Shown here piece by piece: positions 9,354 to 19,286 of a stretch of 64,000 nt of DNA (the stretch's first letter is position 1; the number at the start of each line of letters is the position of its first letter). The notes beneath the pieces were generated by a model, which did no database searches, was not told the DNA's origin, and saw nothing but the letters and a program-made list of their open reading frames with translations. Made by a program: the position numbers and the translations under genes. This stretch comes from Paenibacillus tyrphae (GTDB lineage: Bacteria > Bacillota > Bacilli > Paenibacillales > NBRC-103111). The stretch is from NCBI RefSeq assembly GCF_024158745.1, contig NZ_JAMZAW010000001.1, positions 310,001 through 374,000 of the forward strand, read 5' to 3'.

Positions 9354-10682
9354 TTATTTACAAGGCGAATTGTATAGGTTTTGTGAAAAATTCTGAATTT
9401 TCTCAATTGCTCGCATAGCAATTTTCTCATATTTAAGCTTCTTGTTCTTGATCTTCTCGTCAAGCGGCGCGAATAGCCCGAAATTGGCGTTCATCGGCTG
9501 AAAATGCTTGAAATCTGCCGTCGTGATGTATTGCGCCATGCTGCCAAGCGCGGTATCCGGAGGCAGTACGAACAGCTCCTGACCTTTGGCGTAACGCGCT
9601 GCGTTCATGCCTGCAATGAGGCCCGAAGCAGCCGATTCGACGTATCCTTCCACACCGGTCATCTGTCCGGCAAAGAACAGGCTGTCCCGATCTGTAAATT
9701 GGTAAGTAGGGCGCAGCAGTCTAGGCGAATTAATGAACGTATTGCGGTGCATGACGCCGTAACGGACAAACTCCGCGTTTTCCAATCCGGGAATAAGGGA
9801 AAGTACCCGTTTCTGTTCGCCCCATTTCAAGTGGGTCTGAAAACCTACTAAATTATAGAGCGTACCGGCCGCGTTATCCTGACGCAGTTGAACGACCGCG
9901 TAAGGCAATTCGCCCGTATGCGGATTGATCAGTCCTACGGGCTTCATCGGACCGAATAAGACGGTTTGCCGGCCGCGCTTCGCCATGACTTCGATCGGCA
10001 TGCAGCCTTCGAAATAAATTTCTTTCTCGAACTCCTTCACCGGCGCCGTTTCCGCAGAGATCAAGGCTTCATAGAACACCGTAAACTCCTCTTCGGTCAT
10101 TGGGCAGTTCAGATAGGCTGCCTCGCCCTTATCGTAACGGGAGGCGAGGTAAACCTTGCTCATATCGATCGATTCTTTTTCCACAATCGGCGCTGCCGCG
10201 TCATAGAAGTATAGGTACTCCTCGCCCGTCAGCTCCTGCAAATGCTTGGAAAGCGCAGGCGAGGTCAGCGGTCCGGTCGCAACGACGACAATTCCTTCGG
10301 GAAGCGACTCCAGCTCCTCGTTGCGCACCTCGATCAGCGGGTGGTTGCGCAGCAAGGACGTTACCTCGCCCGAGAAGCCATCCCGGTCGACGGCAAGCGC
10401 CCCGCCGGCCGGAACGGCATGCTTGTCGGCTGCGCGCAATATTAACGAGTTCAGAATGCGCATTTCTTCCTTCAATACGCCCACCGCATTCGTCAATCCG
10501 TTCGCCCGCAGCGAATTGCTGCAGACGAGCTCGGCAAATTGATCAGAGATGTGCGCAGGCGTTTTTTTCACGGGACGCATTTCGTATAAAACCACCGGTA
10601 CGCCTTGGCTTGCGATTTGCCACGCAGCTTCGCTTCCAGCCAAGCCCGCGCCGATGACAGTCACTTTCGGTAAGACAGTCAA
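9354..10682 (-). CDS. trmFO: Folate- and FAD-dependent tRNA (uracil-54-C5)-methyltransferase TrmFO
   Basis: 442 residues, normal size. TrmFO makes ribothymidine at position 54 of tRNA from methylenetetrahydrofolate. The N terminus has the dinucleotide-binding motif [16 protein letters not shown] at about residues 9-24. Other family features are the RPVKKTPAH segment, [33 protein letters not shown] with a conserved Cys, and the C-terminal [17 protein letters not shown]. It follows topA by 34 bp in the classic topA-trmFO pair. Confidence 0.97.
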   Translation of the reverse strand: MTVLPKVTVIGAGLAGSEAAWQIASQGVPVVLYEMRPVKKTPAHISDQFAELVCSNSLRANGLTNAVGVLKEEMRILNSLILRAADKHAVPAGGALAVDRDGFSGEVTSLLRNHPLIEVRNEELESLPEGIVVVATGPLTSPALSKHLQELTGEEYLYFYDAAAPIVEKESIDMSKVYLASRYDKGEAAYLNCPMTEEEFTVFYEALISAETAPVKEFEKEIYFEGCMPIEVMAKRGRQTVLFGPMKPVGLINPHTGELPYAVVQLRQDNAAGTLYNLVGFQTHLKWGEQKRVLSLIPGLENAEFVRYGVMHRNTFINSPRLLRPTYQFTDRDSLFFAGQMTGVEGYVESAASGLIAGMNAARYAKGQELFVLPPDTALGSMAQYITTADFKHFQPMNANFGLFAPLDEKIKNKKLKYEKIAMRAIEKIQNFSQNLYNSPCK

Positions 10683-10716
10683 CTTCCGTTCCTCCTATAT
10701 GAAGCCAGATGACAAG

Positions 10717-12819
10717 TTAGTCCTGATCTTGCTCTTCTTTCGCTTCTTCTCTAAAGTCGCAGGACACGCATTGGGTGAACGTTCCTGATTTGTTTCGCTT
10801 TTCGACGAGCATCGCGCCGCACTTCGGACACGGGTGCCCCACAGGTTTATCCCACGAGACGAAATCGCATTCCGGATAGCGGTCGCATCCATAGAAGATG
10901 CGCCCTTTTTTGCTGCGCCGTTCGATGATTTTCCCTTCGTGGCAATTCGGACAGGTGACGCCGGTATCCTTGACGATCGGCTTCGTATTGCGGCAATCCG
11001 GGAAACCGGAGCAGGCCAGAAACTTGCCGAAGCGCCCCATCTTGTAGACGAAATGACGGCCGCATTTCTCGCAAATCTCATCGGAAACCTCGTCTTGAAT
11101 CTCGACCTTCTCCATCTCTTCCTCGGCCACTTCAAGCCGCTTCTCGAACGACTCGTAAAACTCGCTCAGCACGCGGACCCAATCTTCTTTCCCTTCCTCG
11201 ATGTGGTCCAATCCCTCTTCCATGTGGGCGGTGAAATCCACGTCCAGAATTTCCGGGAAAAATTCGATCATTAGCTGAATAACCAGCTCGCCGAGCTCGG
11301 TCGGCACAAATTTCTTTTCCTCTATAGCCACATAACCGCGCTTTTGGATGGTTTCGAGCGTCGGAGCGTAGGTGCTCGGGCGTCCGATGCCCATTTCTTC
11401 CAACGCTTTAACCAATCGCGCTTCCGTAAAACGCGGCGGAGGCTGCGTAAAATGCTGCTTCGGATCGATCTGCTGCTTTTTCACCTTGTCCCCTTCTTTC
11501 AGAGGCGGGAGCAGCTTATCGTCATCCCCTGTGTCTGCCGCAGCATCGTCGTTACCTTCCACGTACACCTTCATAAAGCCGTGGAACTTCACCTTCGAAC
11601 CGACGGCCCGGAAAATCGTGTTGGCGGCCGTTAAATCGACGGTCATCGTATCCAAGACCGCGGAAGCCATCTGGCTTGCAACGAAGCGCTCCCAAACGAG
11701 CTTGTAGAGGCGATATTGATCGCGGCTCAAGTACGCTTTGATCTGATCCGGTTCGCGCAGCACCGAGCTCGGACGAATCGCTTCGTGCGCATCCTGCGCG
11801 TTCGTATTCTTCTTCGTATAGACGCGCGGCGTTTCGGGATAAAAGGACTCCCCGAATTTTTGCACGATGTAGTCTTTGGCTTCTTCCTGGGCCACAGGGG
11901 AAATCCGCGTCGAATCCGTACGCATATACGTAATCAAGCCGACCGTACCTTCGCTGCCGAGATCGATTCCTTCATATAATTGTTGTGCTACCGACATCGT
12001 CTTGGCCGCGCGAAAGTTTAATTTCCGGGCCGCCTCCTGCTGAAGCGAGCTTGTAATGAACGGAGGGGACGGATTGCGGAGACGCTCCTTTTCCTTGACT
12101 TCGCTTACAATAAAATCGGCCTTCTGAAGCGCGGCCAAGACAGCGTTCACTTCCGCTTCGTTCTTCAGCTCTTTCTTTTCGCCGTCCAAGCTGTAGAACT
12201 TCGCTTCAAAATCCGCTTTTCCGGAGGACAATTTGGCCGTAATGGTCCAATATTCTTCGGGCACGAACGCTTTAATCTCGTTCTCACGGTCATAGATCAG
12301 CTTTACAGCCACGGATTGCACCCGGCCGGCCGATAACCCTTTCTTGACCTTCTTCCACAGCAGCGGGCTGATTTTGTAGCCTACCAGCCGGTCCAATATG
12401 CGCCGGGCTTGCTGCGCGTTCACCAGATCCTGATTTATTTTGCGTGGGGTCTTGAATGCATCCTTGACCGCCTGCTTCGTGATCTCGTTGAACACGACAC
12501 GGCACGCTTCCTGATCGGAAAGCTCAAGATAATGAGCCAAATGCCAGGCAATCGCCTCGCCTTCGCGATCAGGGTCCGCTGCCAGATATACTTTTTTCAC
12601 GCGTTTGCTTGCGTCTTTAAGCTCTTTGAGTACGGAGCCTTTGCCCCGGATCGTAATATATTTCGGTTCAAAGTTTTTCTTGACTTCGACCCCGATCTGG
12701 CTCTTCGGCAAATCCCGAATATGCCCCATCGATGCTTTTACAATATATTTGCTTCCTAAATATTTGCTGATCGTTTTGGCTTTTGCGGGTGACTCCACAA
12801 TGACTAACGAATCGGCCAT
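10717..12819 (-). CDS. topA: DNA topoisomerase I (type IA)
   Basis: 700 residues. It relaxes negative supercoils. The Toprim domain shows [13 protein letters not shown] at residues 5-17 with the metal-binding Glu, and [15 protein letters not shown] with the DxDxE-type residues. The active-site Tyr lies in [14 protein letters not shown]. The C-terminal part holds three zinc-ribbon-like segments (CEKCGRHF with [15 protein letters not shown] with [15 protein letters not shown] with CVSC), as is usual for this enzyme. It lies 40 bp after dprA and before trmFO. Confidence 0.98.
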   Translation of the reverse strand: MADSLVIVESPAKAKTISKYLGSKYIVKASMGHIRDLPKSQIGVEVKKNFEPKYITIRGKGSVLKELKDASKRVKKVYLAADPDREGEAIAWHLAHYLELSDQEACRVVFNEITKQAVKDAFKTPRKINQDLVNAQQARRILDRLVGYKISPLLWKKVKKGLSAGRVQSVAVKLIYDRENEIKAFVPEEYWTITAKLSSGKADFEAKFYSLDGEKKELKNEAEVNAVLAALQKADFIVSEVKEKERLRNPSPPFITSSLQQEAARKLNFRAAKTMSVAQQLYEGIDLGSEGTVGLITYMRTDSTRISPVAQEEAKDYIVQKFGESFYPETPRVYTKKNTNAQDAHEAIRPSSVLREPDQIKAYLSRDQYRLYKLVWERFVASQMASAVLDTMTVDLTAANTIFRAVGSKVKFHGFMKVYVEGNDDAAADTGDDDKLLPPLKEGDKVKKQQIDPKQHFTQPPPRFTEARLVKALEEMGIGRPSTYAPTLETIQKRGYVAIEEKKFVPTELGELVIQLMIEFFPEILDVDFTAHMEEGLDHIEEGKEDWVRVLSEFYESFEKRLEVAEEEMEKVEIQDEVSDEICEKCGRHFVYKMGRFGKFLACSGFPDCRNTKPIVKDTGVTCPNCHEGKIIERRSKKGRIFYGCDRYPECDFVSWDKPVGHPCPKCGAMLVEKRNKSGTFTQCVSCDFREEAKEEQDQD

Positions 12820-12859
12820 AGGGTCTTGCCCCCTTCGACAATGGAAATATGTATGACCA

Positions 12860-13963
12860 TCAAGGTACGGCGTACACCGAACCCGGTAGTTCGACGATCC
12901 TGCGCGTCATTAGTAAATTTATCAGAACTGAATGCAAATGTCCAAAGGTAAATTGGCTTTGCGAAAGCAATTCGTCGATCGTAAGCGGACGGATTTGAAG
13001 CATGTCAACTATTTTTTGCTCATCCTCAGACAAGACAGGCTTAGCTTCCGTTGTATTCATAATGTATGCCTTTTGATCCAAGGATATCCGGCCTGCATAC
13101 TCCTCCAAGATGTCTGCGGCTCCGGTTACCAGCTTGGCGCCCTGCTTCAGCAGGGATAGCGTACCTTCGCTCTTGGGAGAGGAGATCGGGCCCGGAACGG
13201 CAAACACGTCACGCGAAGCTTCCAATGCCTGATCCACCGTGATCAGGGAGCCGCTTCTCAGGGCCGCTTCAACTACGACAACTCCGAGGCTCAGGCCGGC
13301 AATAATGCGGTTGCGCTGCGGAAACAAGCCGGGATGCGGCCTTGTGCCGAGCGGGTATTCGGAAAGAAGCAGCCCGCATTCGGAAATTTTACGGTATAAA
13401 GATTTGTTCTCGGGCGGGTACACCGTCTCGATACTGCAGCCCAGCACGGCTATCGTACCCCCGTGGCTGCGCAAAGCTCCTTCGTGGGCTGCGCTGTCAA
13501 TCCCCCGGGCGAGCCCGCTTACCACGCATACGCCTGCTGTAGATAACGATTCGGCCAGACGCTCGGCCGTCATTTTCCCGTAAGCGGTCGGAGTGCGCGT
13601 GCCGACTATAGCAATGCACGGTTGGTTTACGATATCCATTTGCCCACGGTAATACAAAATCCAAGGCGGGTCGGCCGTCTCCAAAAGCATCGACGGATAA
13701 CGGTCATCCCCCAGGACCACCCATTCGATGTGCAGCTCCTCGTAACGGGATCGCTTGGCGTCCAGTTGGGCTTCGGTTAAACTGCCGAGTCCCCTAACCA
13801 TTTGTTCGGCCCGGACCGGGGTCAGGCCAAATTCGAGCCAATCGGCATAGCTAAGCGAAAGGATATCGCATAACCGCGGAAATTGCCGCATCAGCCGGCC
13901 AATCGTCTTAGAACCGATACCTTCCATATGATGCAAGGCAAATAGCATACTTCGGTTGTCCAT
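12860..13963 (-). CDS. dprA: DNA-processing protein DprA (Smf)
   Basis: 367 residues from the ATG at 13963. DprA binds single-stranded DNA entering during transformation and loads RecA. An N-terminal helix-hairpin-helix region ([17 protein letters not shown]) precedes the Rossmann-like core with [29 protein letters not shown] and the lysine-decarboxylase-like [21 protein letters not shown]. The C-terminal region (about residues 300-365) resembles the winged-helix domain often present. The ribosome site GGAG is 13 bases away, longer than ideal. It lies between sucD (with terminator) and topA, as in B. subtilis. Confidence 0.96.
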   Translation of the reverse strand: MDNRSMLFALHHMEGIGSKTIGRLMRQFPRLCDILSLSYADWLEFGLTPVRAEQMVRGLGSLTEAQLDAKRSRYEELHIEWVVLGDDRYPSMLLETADPPWILYYRGQMDIVNQPCIAIVGTRTPTAYGKMTAERLAESLSTAGVCVVSGLARGIDSAAHEGALRSHGGTIAVLGCSIETVYPPENKSLYRKISECGLLLSEYPLGTRPHPGLFPQRNRIIAGLSLGVVVVEAALRSGSLITVDQALEASRDVFAVPGPISSPKSEGTLSLLKQGAKLVTGAADILEEYAGRISLDQKAYIMNTTEAKPVLSEDEQKIVDMLQIRPLTIDELLSQSQFTFGHLHSVLINLLMTRRIVELPGSVYAVP

Positions 13964-14020
13964 ATAGTATAGCTCACTCCTTTGGTCAGAAACAACTTTC
14001 TTCATTTGTAAGGTATAGCC

Positions 14021-14070
14021 AAAAAACAAAAAAGCCTCTCAAACCCGTATCTCATACGGATTTGAGAGGC
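14021..14070 (-). terminator. Strong terminator after sucCD
   Basis: A 17-bp stem (14034-14050 with 14054-14070, one mismatch or wobble) with a 3-base loop is followed on the minus strand by TTTTTTGTTTTTT. It ends the sucCD operon upstream of dprA. Confidence 0.93.
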
Positions 14071-14104
14071 TGCTTGCCATCTCTTCATTGATGCGAAAGG
14101 CTGC

Positions 14105-15037
14105 TTACTTTTTGGTGATGCACTTTTCGAGCAGGCCTTTTTCTTCCAATACGCTCACCAGAGTGGAGCCCATTTCGGAAGGTGTCGGCGCTACTTTGAT
14201 ACCGCAGCGTTCCATCGTTGCGACTTTCTCCGCTGCCGTTCCTTTGCCGCCGGAAATGATAGCGCCCGCGTGGCCCATCCGTTTTCCTGGAGGCGCTGTT
14301 TGACCACCGATGAAGCCGACAACCGGCTTCTTCATGTTCGCTGCGATCCACTCTGCCGCTTCTTCTTCTGCGGAACCGCCGATTTCACCGATCATGATGA
14401 CGGCATAAGTGTCCGGATCTTCATTGAACAGCTTCAAGATATCGATGAACTCGGAGCCTTTTACCGGGTCGCCGCCGATTCCTACGGCAGACGATTGGCC
14501 GATGCCGCGAGTCGTCAGCTGATGTACCGCTTCGTAAGTCAGCGTTCCGCTTCGGGATACGACGCCGACATGACCCGGCGTATGGATGTAACCCGGCATG
14601 ATGCCGATTTTGCACTCGCCCGGAGTGATGACACCTGGGCAGTTCGGCCCGATCAAACGGGTCTTTTTGCCTTCCATGTAACGGCTGACTTTGACCATAT
14701 CAAGCACCGGAATACCTTCGGTGATGCAGATGACGAGATCGAGCTCGGCGTCCACGGCTTCCATGATCGAATCCGCAGCGAAAGCCGGCGGAACATAGAT
14801 AACCGAAGCGGTAGCGCCGGTCGCATTTTTCGCTTCCAGAACGGTGTTGTACACCGGAAGAGTTACCGTCGTACCGTTTTCCAGCGTGAAATCAACATTC
14901 GAGCCGCCTTTGCCCGGAACCGCGCCGGCTACCATTTGCGTGCCGTACTCCAGGCCGCCCAGCGTATGGAACATGCCTGTCTTGCCTGTCATGTTCTGAG
15001 TGATGACCTTTGTATTTTTATCAACCAAAATAGACAT
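14105..15037 (-). CDS. sucD: Succinate-CoA ligase alpha subunit
   Basis: 310 residues, usual length about 300. The enzyme interconverts succinyl-CoA and succinate with ATP or GTP formation in the TCA cycle. The N-terminal CoA-binding Rossmann domain has [12 protein letters not shown] and GAVPGKGG. The C-terminal ligase domain contains [20 protein letters not shown] and the segment [17 protein letters not shown], whose His is the phosphorylated active-site residue. It lies 61 bp after sucC. Confidence 0.98.
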   Translation of the reverse strand: MSILVDKNTKVITQNMTGKTGMFHTLGGLEYGTQMVAGAVPGKGGSNVDFTLENGTTVTLPVYNTVLEAKNATGATASVIYVPPAFAADSIMEAVDAELDLVICITEGIPVLDMVKVSRYMEGKKTRLIGPNCPGVITPGECKIGIMPGYIHTPGHVGVVSRSGTLTYEAVHQLTTRGIGQSSAVGIGGDPVKGSEFIDILKLFNEDPDTYAVIMIGEIGGSAEEEAAEWIAANMKKPVVGFIGGQTAPPGKRMGHAGAIISGGKGTAAEKVATMERCGIKVAPTPSEMGSTLVSVLEEKGLLEKCITKK

Positions 15038-15098
15038 GGTTAAAATTCACATCCTCTAATAGTATGGAAGAAGAAAGGTGCTGCTTCGGAAAGAGAAA

Positions 15099-16259
15099 TT
15101 ACTTCACCAACGCAACGATTTTTTGTGCGCCGTCGGCCATCGAATCGGCTGCTACGATGTTCAAACCGGATTCGTTCAAAATCTTTTTGCCGAGATCCAC
15201 GTTCGTGCCTTCCAGACGTACGACAAGCGGACGGTCCAGACCCAGTTCCTTCGCTGCAGCCACAACGCCTTCAGCGATAATGTCGCACTTCATAATGCCG
15301 CCGAAAATGTTAACGAAAATTCCTTTTACATTCTCGTCGGACAAGATGATTTTGAACGCTTCGGTTACTTTCTCTTTCGTAGCGCCGCCCCCTACATCGA
15401 GGAAGTTGGCCGGTTCGCCGCCATAGTATTTGATGATATCCATCGTCGCCATGGCCAGACCTGCGCCGTTAACCATGCAGCCGATATTGCCGTCGAGCGC
15501 GATGTAGCTCAGGTCGAATTTGGAAGCTTCGATTTCTTTTGCGTCCTCTTCGTCCAAGTCGCGCAACTCGACGATGTCTTTATGACGGAACAGCGCGTTG
15601 GAGTCGAAGTTCAACTTCGCGTCAAGCGCCATAACGTTGCCGTCACCCGTAACGACGAGCGGGTTGATTTCGGCGATAGAGCAATCTTTCTCAACGAAAG
15701 CGGTATACAAAGCTATCATGAATTTAACGGCTTTGCCTACGAGCTCGCCCGGAATATTGATGGCATAAGCCAACTTGCGCGCTTGAAACGCTTGCAAACC
15801 GACAGCCGGATCGATTACTTCTTTGAAGATTTTTTCCGGAGTGTGGGCGGCTACTTCTTCGATCTCCGTTCCGCCTTCTTCGGAAGCCATCATGACGACG
15901 CGGCCCGTAGCGCGGTCGACCACGAGACCGATGTAGTATTCTTTCTTAATATCGCAGCCTTGCTCGATCAGGAGGCGTTTTACTTCTTTGCCTTCCGGAC
16001 CGGTTTGATGCGTAACGAGGACTTTACCCAGGATTTCCTGTGCGTATGTACGAACTTCGTCGAGGTTCTTGGCAACTTTGACACCGCCCGCTTTACCGCG
16101 GCCGCCGGCGTGAATTTGCGCTTTGACGACAACTACGGGAGTACCCAGCGATTTGGCCGCTTCCACCGCTTCGTCTACCGTGAAAGCCACTTTTCCTTCC
16201 GGTACGGCAACCCCGTACTGTTTCAGCACTGCTTTGCCTTGATACTCATGGATATTCAT
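15099..16259 (-). CDS. sucC: Succinate-CoA ligase beta subunit
   Basis: 386 residues, exactly family length. It supplies the nucleotide-binding and succinate-binding half of the ligase. It begins [17 protein letters not shown], followed by the ATP-grasp domain ([39 protein letters not shown]). The C-terminal flavodoxin-like domain has [20 protein letters not shown] and [12 protein letters not shown]. The start follows GGAGG by 9 bases. Paired with sucD, first gene of the operon. Confidence 0.98.
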   Translation of the reverse strand: MNIHEYQGKAVLKQYGVAVPEGKVAFTVDEAVEAAKSLGTPVVVVKAQIHAGGRGKAGGVKVAKNLDEVRTYAQEILGKVLVTHQTGPEGKEVKRLLIEQGCDIKKEYYIGLVVDRATGRVVMMASEEGGTEIEEVAAHTPEKIFKEVIDPAVGLQAFQARKLAYAINIPGELVGKAVKFMIALYTAFVEKDCSIAEINPLVVTGDGNVMALDAKLNFDSNALFRHKDIVELRDLDEEDAKEIEASKFDLSYIALDGNIGCMVNGAGLAMATMDIIKYYGGEPANFLDVGGGATKEKVTEAFKIILSDENVKGIFVNIFGGIMKCDIIAEGVVAAAKELGLDRPLVVRLEGTNVDLGKKILNESGLNIVAADSMADGAQKIVALVK

Positions 16260-16388
16260 TTAGCAAAATCCTCCTATCAGTAATGACTTACTATATGGAA
16301 TCGACCCTTCCCAAGCTCGGGACGAGTCCACTCGCTAATAAAGTCCGGTTGCCAAACATTAGCATGTCCTAAACGGCAAACCTTTATC

Positions 16389-16397
16389 ATTGTACCA
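16389..16397 (-). promoter_or_regulatory. Candidate extended -10 promoter for sucCD
   Basis: The minus strand carries TGGTACAAT, an extended -10 box, about 130 bp before the sucC start. No good -35 box lies at 17 bases. The roughly 120-nt leader between it and sucC is otherwise unmarked. Confidence 0.5.
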
Positions 16398-16511
16398 CTT
16401 TTTTCGAGCGGTTTCCTTATATTTTGTGTTAAATATTTGATACATCTTTTTTATAAGCGTCGAAAAGAATAGTTATTTGGAAAATTAACCATGCGCGGCC
16501 GCGAAACATGT

Positions 16512-16558
16512 AAAAAGCGCATCTTCCCCGATACTCTGCATACCGAAATAGATGCGCC
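16512..16558 (-). terminator. Terminator after the small zinc-ribbon gene
   Basis: Arms GCGCATCT and AGATGCGC, with partly pairing sequence between them, are followed on the minus strand by TTTTTAC. It lies 17 bp past the stop of the 86-residue gene. Confidence 0.7.
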
Positions 16559-16572
16559 GCGCGCAGTTCCTG

Positions 16573-16833
16573 TTAATAATAAGTCGGATTGGCCGGCATT
16601 CCCGCCCGAGGCTCCCGTTCCGCTTGCTTTACAAAACGCATTTCGTTTCCAGTAAAGCTGCATACCATGCATTGAATGGTCGGTTCGGTTTCGTCGATGC
16701 GCTGCGGTTCTGTCACCTCCTGGACGGTTCCGGAAATCGCATCCTTGAGAAAAGATTGGGAGAAGCTCGAGATCATGCTAAATTTGACCCGGTTGGAACG
16801 GCAGTTCGGACAAAAGTAAGGTTTTTCCTGCAT
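16573..16833 (-). CDS. Small zinc-ribbon protein of unknown function
   Basis: 86 residues. Two CxxC pairs (Cys8/Cys11 in FCPNC and Cys55/Cys58 in CMVC) suggest a single zinc ribbon of about 50 residues. The region between them is polar with no other motif, and the C terminus is Pro/Arg-rich. A good ribosome site, GAGGTGA, precedes the ATG by 7 bases. The gene has its own terminator and a palindromic region upstream, and is divergent from the yifB-like gene. Function is not known; it could be a small nucleic-acid-binding or structural zinc protein. Confidence 0.75.
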   Translation of the reverse strand: MQEKPYFCPNCRSNRVKFSMISSFSQSFLKDAISGTVQEVTEPQRIDETEPTIQCMVCSFTGNEMRFVKQAEREPRAGMPANPTYY

Positions 16834-16878
16834 CTCATGTTCACCTCATCGAGTATTTTTGCCAATTGTTGATTTTTT

Positions 16879-16897
16879 ATCCGGGAACGTCCCGGAT
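16879..16897. promoter_or_regulatory. Perfect palindrome between divergent genes
   Basis: ATCCGGGA-ACG-TCCCGGAT is a perfect 8-bp inverted repeat with a 3-base centre. On the minus strand it lies between TTGTAC and GATAAA (18-base spacing), so it could be an operator for the small zinc-ribbon gene. It has no U tract on either side that would make it a terminator. Confidence 0.5.
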
Positions 16898-16910
16898 CGG
16901 TACAATTCGG

Positions 16911-16939
16911 TTGCACAGGACGAGGGGACATATTACAAT
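16911..16939 (+). promoter_or_regulatory. Candidate promoter of the YifB-type gene
   Basis: TTGCAC, 17 bases, TACAAT, ending 73 bp before the ATG at 17012. The -10 is good and the -35 moderate. Confidence 0.5.
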
Positions 16940-17011
16940 AACAGGTAAGTTAGTACGGCCGATAAGGAAGCACCTTTCGCCATGAATCGACATAGGAAAG
17001 GTGTGTTTTTT

Positions 17012-18622
17012 ATGTACGGAAAAGTGGTAAGCGCTTGTCTGCATGGCGTGGACGGAAAGCTGGTCGAAGTCGAGGTGGATCTGAGCAACGGTTTGCCGCA
17101 AATGATGATTGTCGGGCTCCCCGATGTGGCCATCAAAGAATCGATGGAGCGTGTTCGGACCGCGATTAAAAATTGCGGGTTTACGTTCCCATTGCAGCGG
17201 ATCACGGTAAATCTGGCGCCGGCGGATTTGCGCAAAGAAGGCTCTGCCTTCGACTTGGCCATCGCCCTCGGCGTTCTCCAAACGAGCGGACAACTGCCGG
17301 ACGAAGCGCTAAGCGATACGTTGATTATCGGGGAGCTTGCTCTGGACGGTTCCGTCCGGTCGGTCCCCGGCGTCTTATCGATGATAGCAACGGCCAGGGA
17401 ACAAGGAATAGCGCGTGTGATCGTACCGACGGAAAATGCGGAAGAAGCCGCTTGGATCGGAGGATGCGAGGTTCGCTGCGTTCGGCATTTGAGTCAGTTT
17501 CGGCGCTCTGAGGGAAATGCGGAAGGGGCTGTTACTGACGGAGCCGAGGAATTGAATCCCGGGCCGATGCTATCTTTAGCGGGAAGCGGGTTATTGTCCG
17601 GTCCCAAAACGGCTGCTTCTCGGGAAACGAGAAAAGCGGAGGACGATTATGCGGACGTCAGCGGACAGCTCCATGTCAAACGGGCGCTCATGATCAGCGC
17701 GGCCGGCATGCATAATTTCATCCTTATGGGTCCTCCAGGGACCGGCAAAACGATGCTGGCCAAAAGACTCCCTACCATTTTGCCGCCCATGAGCGATTCG
17801 GAGTCGCTGGACGTCACGAAAATTTACAGCGCTTCGGGAAAATTTGCCGACCGGCGGCAGCTCATCCGTGAGCGACCGTTTCGGATGCCTCACCATACGA
17901 TTTCCGCCGGAGGCCTTGTGGGAGGCGGGGGCATCCCCAAGCCCGGTGAAGTAAGCTTGGCGCATCGCGGCGTACTTTTTCTGGACGAGCTTCCGGAGTT
18001 TTCCCGGGTCGCCCTGGAAGTGCTGCGCCAACCGATGGAGGACCGGTTCGTGACCATCGGCCGCGCGCGGGCCGTTTACCGGTTCCCCGCGCATTTTCTA
18101 CTCGCAGCCTCGATGAATCCGTGTCCTTGCGGGTATTGGGGGGCGGCGAGCGATCAGCATGACTGCGTATGCAGTCCGCTTAAAATATCGCATTATCGCG
18201 CGAAAATTTCCGGGCCGCTCTTGGACCGGATCGATCTGCACGTCGAAGTGCCAAGAATCGAGTATAAGGACTTACGCGGACCGCAGCAGCCTTTGTCGTC
18301 TTCCGAAATGCGCGACGCCGTGGAGCGGGCGCACGAAATCCAAAAGCACCGATACGCTGAGTCAGGCATCATGTTTAATAGTGAGCTTAACGGCAAAAAG
18401 CTGAGGGAGCATGTGATACTGGACCCTCCCTCCGCGCAGCTGCTGGAGCGGTCATTTGCAGTGCTCGGTTTGAGCGTGCGCGCGCATGACCGGATTCTGA
18501 AAATCGCGCGTACAATCGCCGATCTGGAAGGGCAGTCCGAGATCCGGGCAGATCATGTGGCCGAGGCGCTGCAGTATCGGGTGCTCGATAAAAAAATAAA
18601 TCCGCATACGCTTTTCGGTTAA
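17012..18622 (+). CDS. YifB/ComM-family magnesium-chelatase-like AAA+ ATPase
   Basis: 536 residues from the ATG at 17012 (AAAGGTG upstream); the longer frame adds ten unconserved residues. The N-terminal Lon-like fold includes LPQMMIVGLPDVAIKESMER and NLAPADLRKEGSAFDLAIALG. The AAA+ core has Walker A GPPGTGKT at about 240-247, a Walker B-like LFLDELPEF, and the Cys segment MNPCPCGYWG. The family includes ComM of Haemophilus and Vibrio, a branch-migration helicase for transformation; that role here is an inference, though dprA is also in the window. It is one of the few plus-strand genes here, and its stop overlaps the convergent yraN stop by 4 bp. Confidence 0.93.
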   Translation: MYGKVVSACLHGVDGKLVEVEVDLSNGLPQMMIVGLPDVAIKESMERVRTAIKNCGFTFPLQRITVNLAPADLRKEGSAFDLAIALGVLQTSGQLPDEALSDTLIIGELALDGSVRSVPGVLSMIATAREQGIARVIVPTENAEEAAWIGGCEVRCVRHLSQFRRSEGNAEGAVTDGAEELNPGPMLSLAGSGLLSGPKTAASRETRKAEDDYADVSGQLHVKRALMISAAGMHNFILMGPPGTGKTMLAKRLPTILPPMSDSESLDVTKIYSASGKFADRRQLIRERPFRMPHHTISAGGLVGGGGIPKPGEVSLAHRGVLFLDELPEFSRVALEVLRQPMEDRFVTIGRARAVYRFPAHFLLAASMNPCPCGYWGAASDQHDCVCSPLKISHYRAKISGPLLDRIDLHVEVPRIEYKDLRGPQQPLSSSEMRDAVERAHEIQKHRYAESGIMFNSELNGKKLREHVILDPPSAQLLERSFAVLGLSVRAHDRILKIARTIADLEGQSEIRADHVAEALQYRVLDKKINPHTLFG

Positions 18623-18993
18623 AAAGCGTTGCGGATATGCTCGAGCTCCCGGACGGCGCCCGCCGGGTCCGTTTGGATCGAGATCACGTCGAAACGGACT
18701 TGCTTGTCCTGGAGCCGCTGCATATGCATGTATACTTGAGCGGTCTCCATCACCTGCCGCTGCTTGCGCGCATGGACCGACTCCTGCGGCGTGCCGAAGG
18801 TCCCGCCTATGCTGCGGGTCCGTACCTCGATAAAAACCAAGATCTCGCGATCCTCGGCAATCAAGTCGATTTCGCCGGTCCGGCAGCGCCAGTTTCGGGC
18901 CCGAAGCTTCAATCCTTGCCTCAGCAAATGATCGGCCGCTGCCGCTTCGCCGAGGGCTCCGAGCTCCTTGCGGCTGAGCCGGGTTTCCTTCAT
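18619..18993 (-). CDS. yraN: UPF0102 family protein YraN, predicted endonuclease-like
   Basis: 124 residues from the ATG at 18993, which overlaps the upstream stop as ATGA and follows GGAGGAG by about 9 bases. The family has a restriction-endonuclease-like fold. Here the core reads RTGEIDLIAEDREILVFIEV with R following, which matches the E-x-D-L...F-I-E-V-K pattern apart from Arg for the usual Lys. The N-terminal GALGEAAAADHLLRQGLK is typical. Biochemical function is unknown for the family. It is translationally coupled to the FlhB-like gene. Confidence 0.9.
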   Translation of the reverse strand: MKETRLSRKELGALGEAAAADHLLRQGLKLRARNWRCRTGEIDLIAEDREILVFIEVRTRSIGGTFGTPQESVHARKQRQVMETAQVYMHMQRLQDKQVRFDVISIQTDPAGAVRELEHIRNAF

Positions 18994-19286
18994 CGGACAT
19001 CGCTCCTCCATTCTTTGGCCCGTTGATCCGAACGGTAAATATAACTAAGCACCTCGGCGACCAGTTTATAAAGCTCCGGCGGTATCTCTTGATCCAAGTC
19101 AAGCTTGGACAATACTTCGACCAGGGAGGCGTCTTCCTGAATCGGAACTCCGCTTTCCTTGGCTTTCTCCATAATTTGCTCGGCGACCCTGCCCTTCCCT
19201 TTGGCGATAACCTTCGGGGCATCCGACATTTCGGGGGCGTACTTTAGGGCCACCGCTTTTTTTAACCCGACTGGTTTCTCCTTCAT
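18990..19286 (-). CDS. FlhB C-terminal-like protein (YlqH/EscU-type)
   Basis: 98 residues matching only the cytoplasmic C-terminal domain of FlhB/EscU export switch proteins: AVALKYAPEMSDAPKVIAKG, then EKAKESGVPIQEDASLVEVLS and IPPELYKLVAEVLSYIY. The membrane domain and the NPTH autocleavage motif are absent. B. subtilis has the same stand-alone protein (YlqH) next to a FliK-like YlqG, and the same arrangement is seen here. A role as a soluble regulator or decoy in flagellar substrate switching is an inference. It overlaps both neighbours by 4 bp. Confidence 0.9.
   Translation of the reverse strand: MKEKPVGLKKAVALKYAPEMSDAPKVIAKGKGRVAEQIMEKAKESGVPIQEDASLVEVLSKLDLDQEIPPELYKLVAEVLSYIYRSDQRAKEWRSDVR

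Noticed and set aside
15078..16283. Plus-strand 401-codon frame opposite sucC
   Set aside because: It is an antisense shadow of a highly conserved gene. It has no ribosome site and its product has no recognisable motif.
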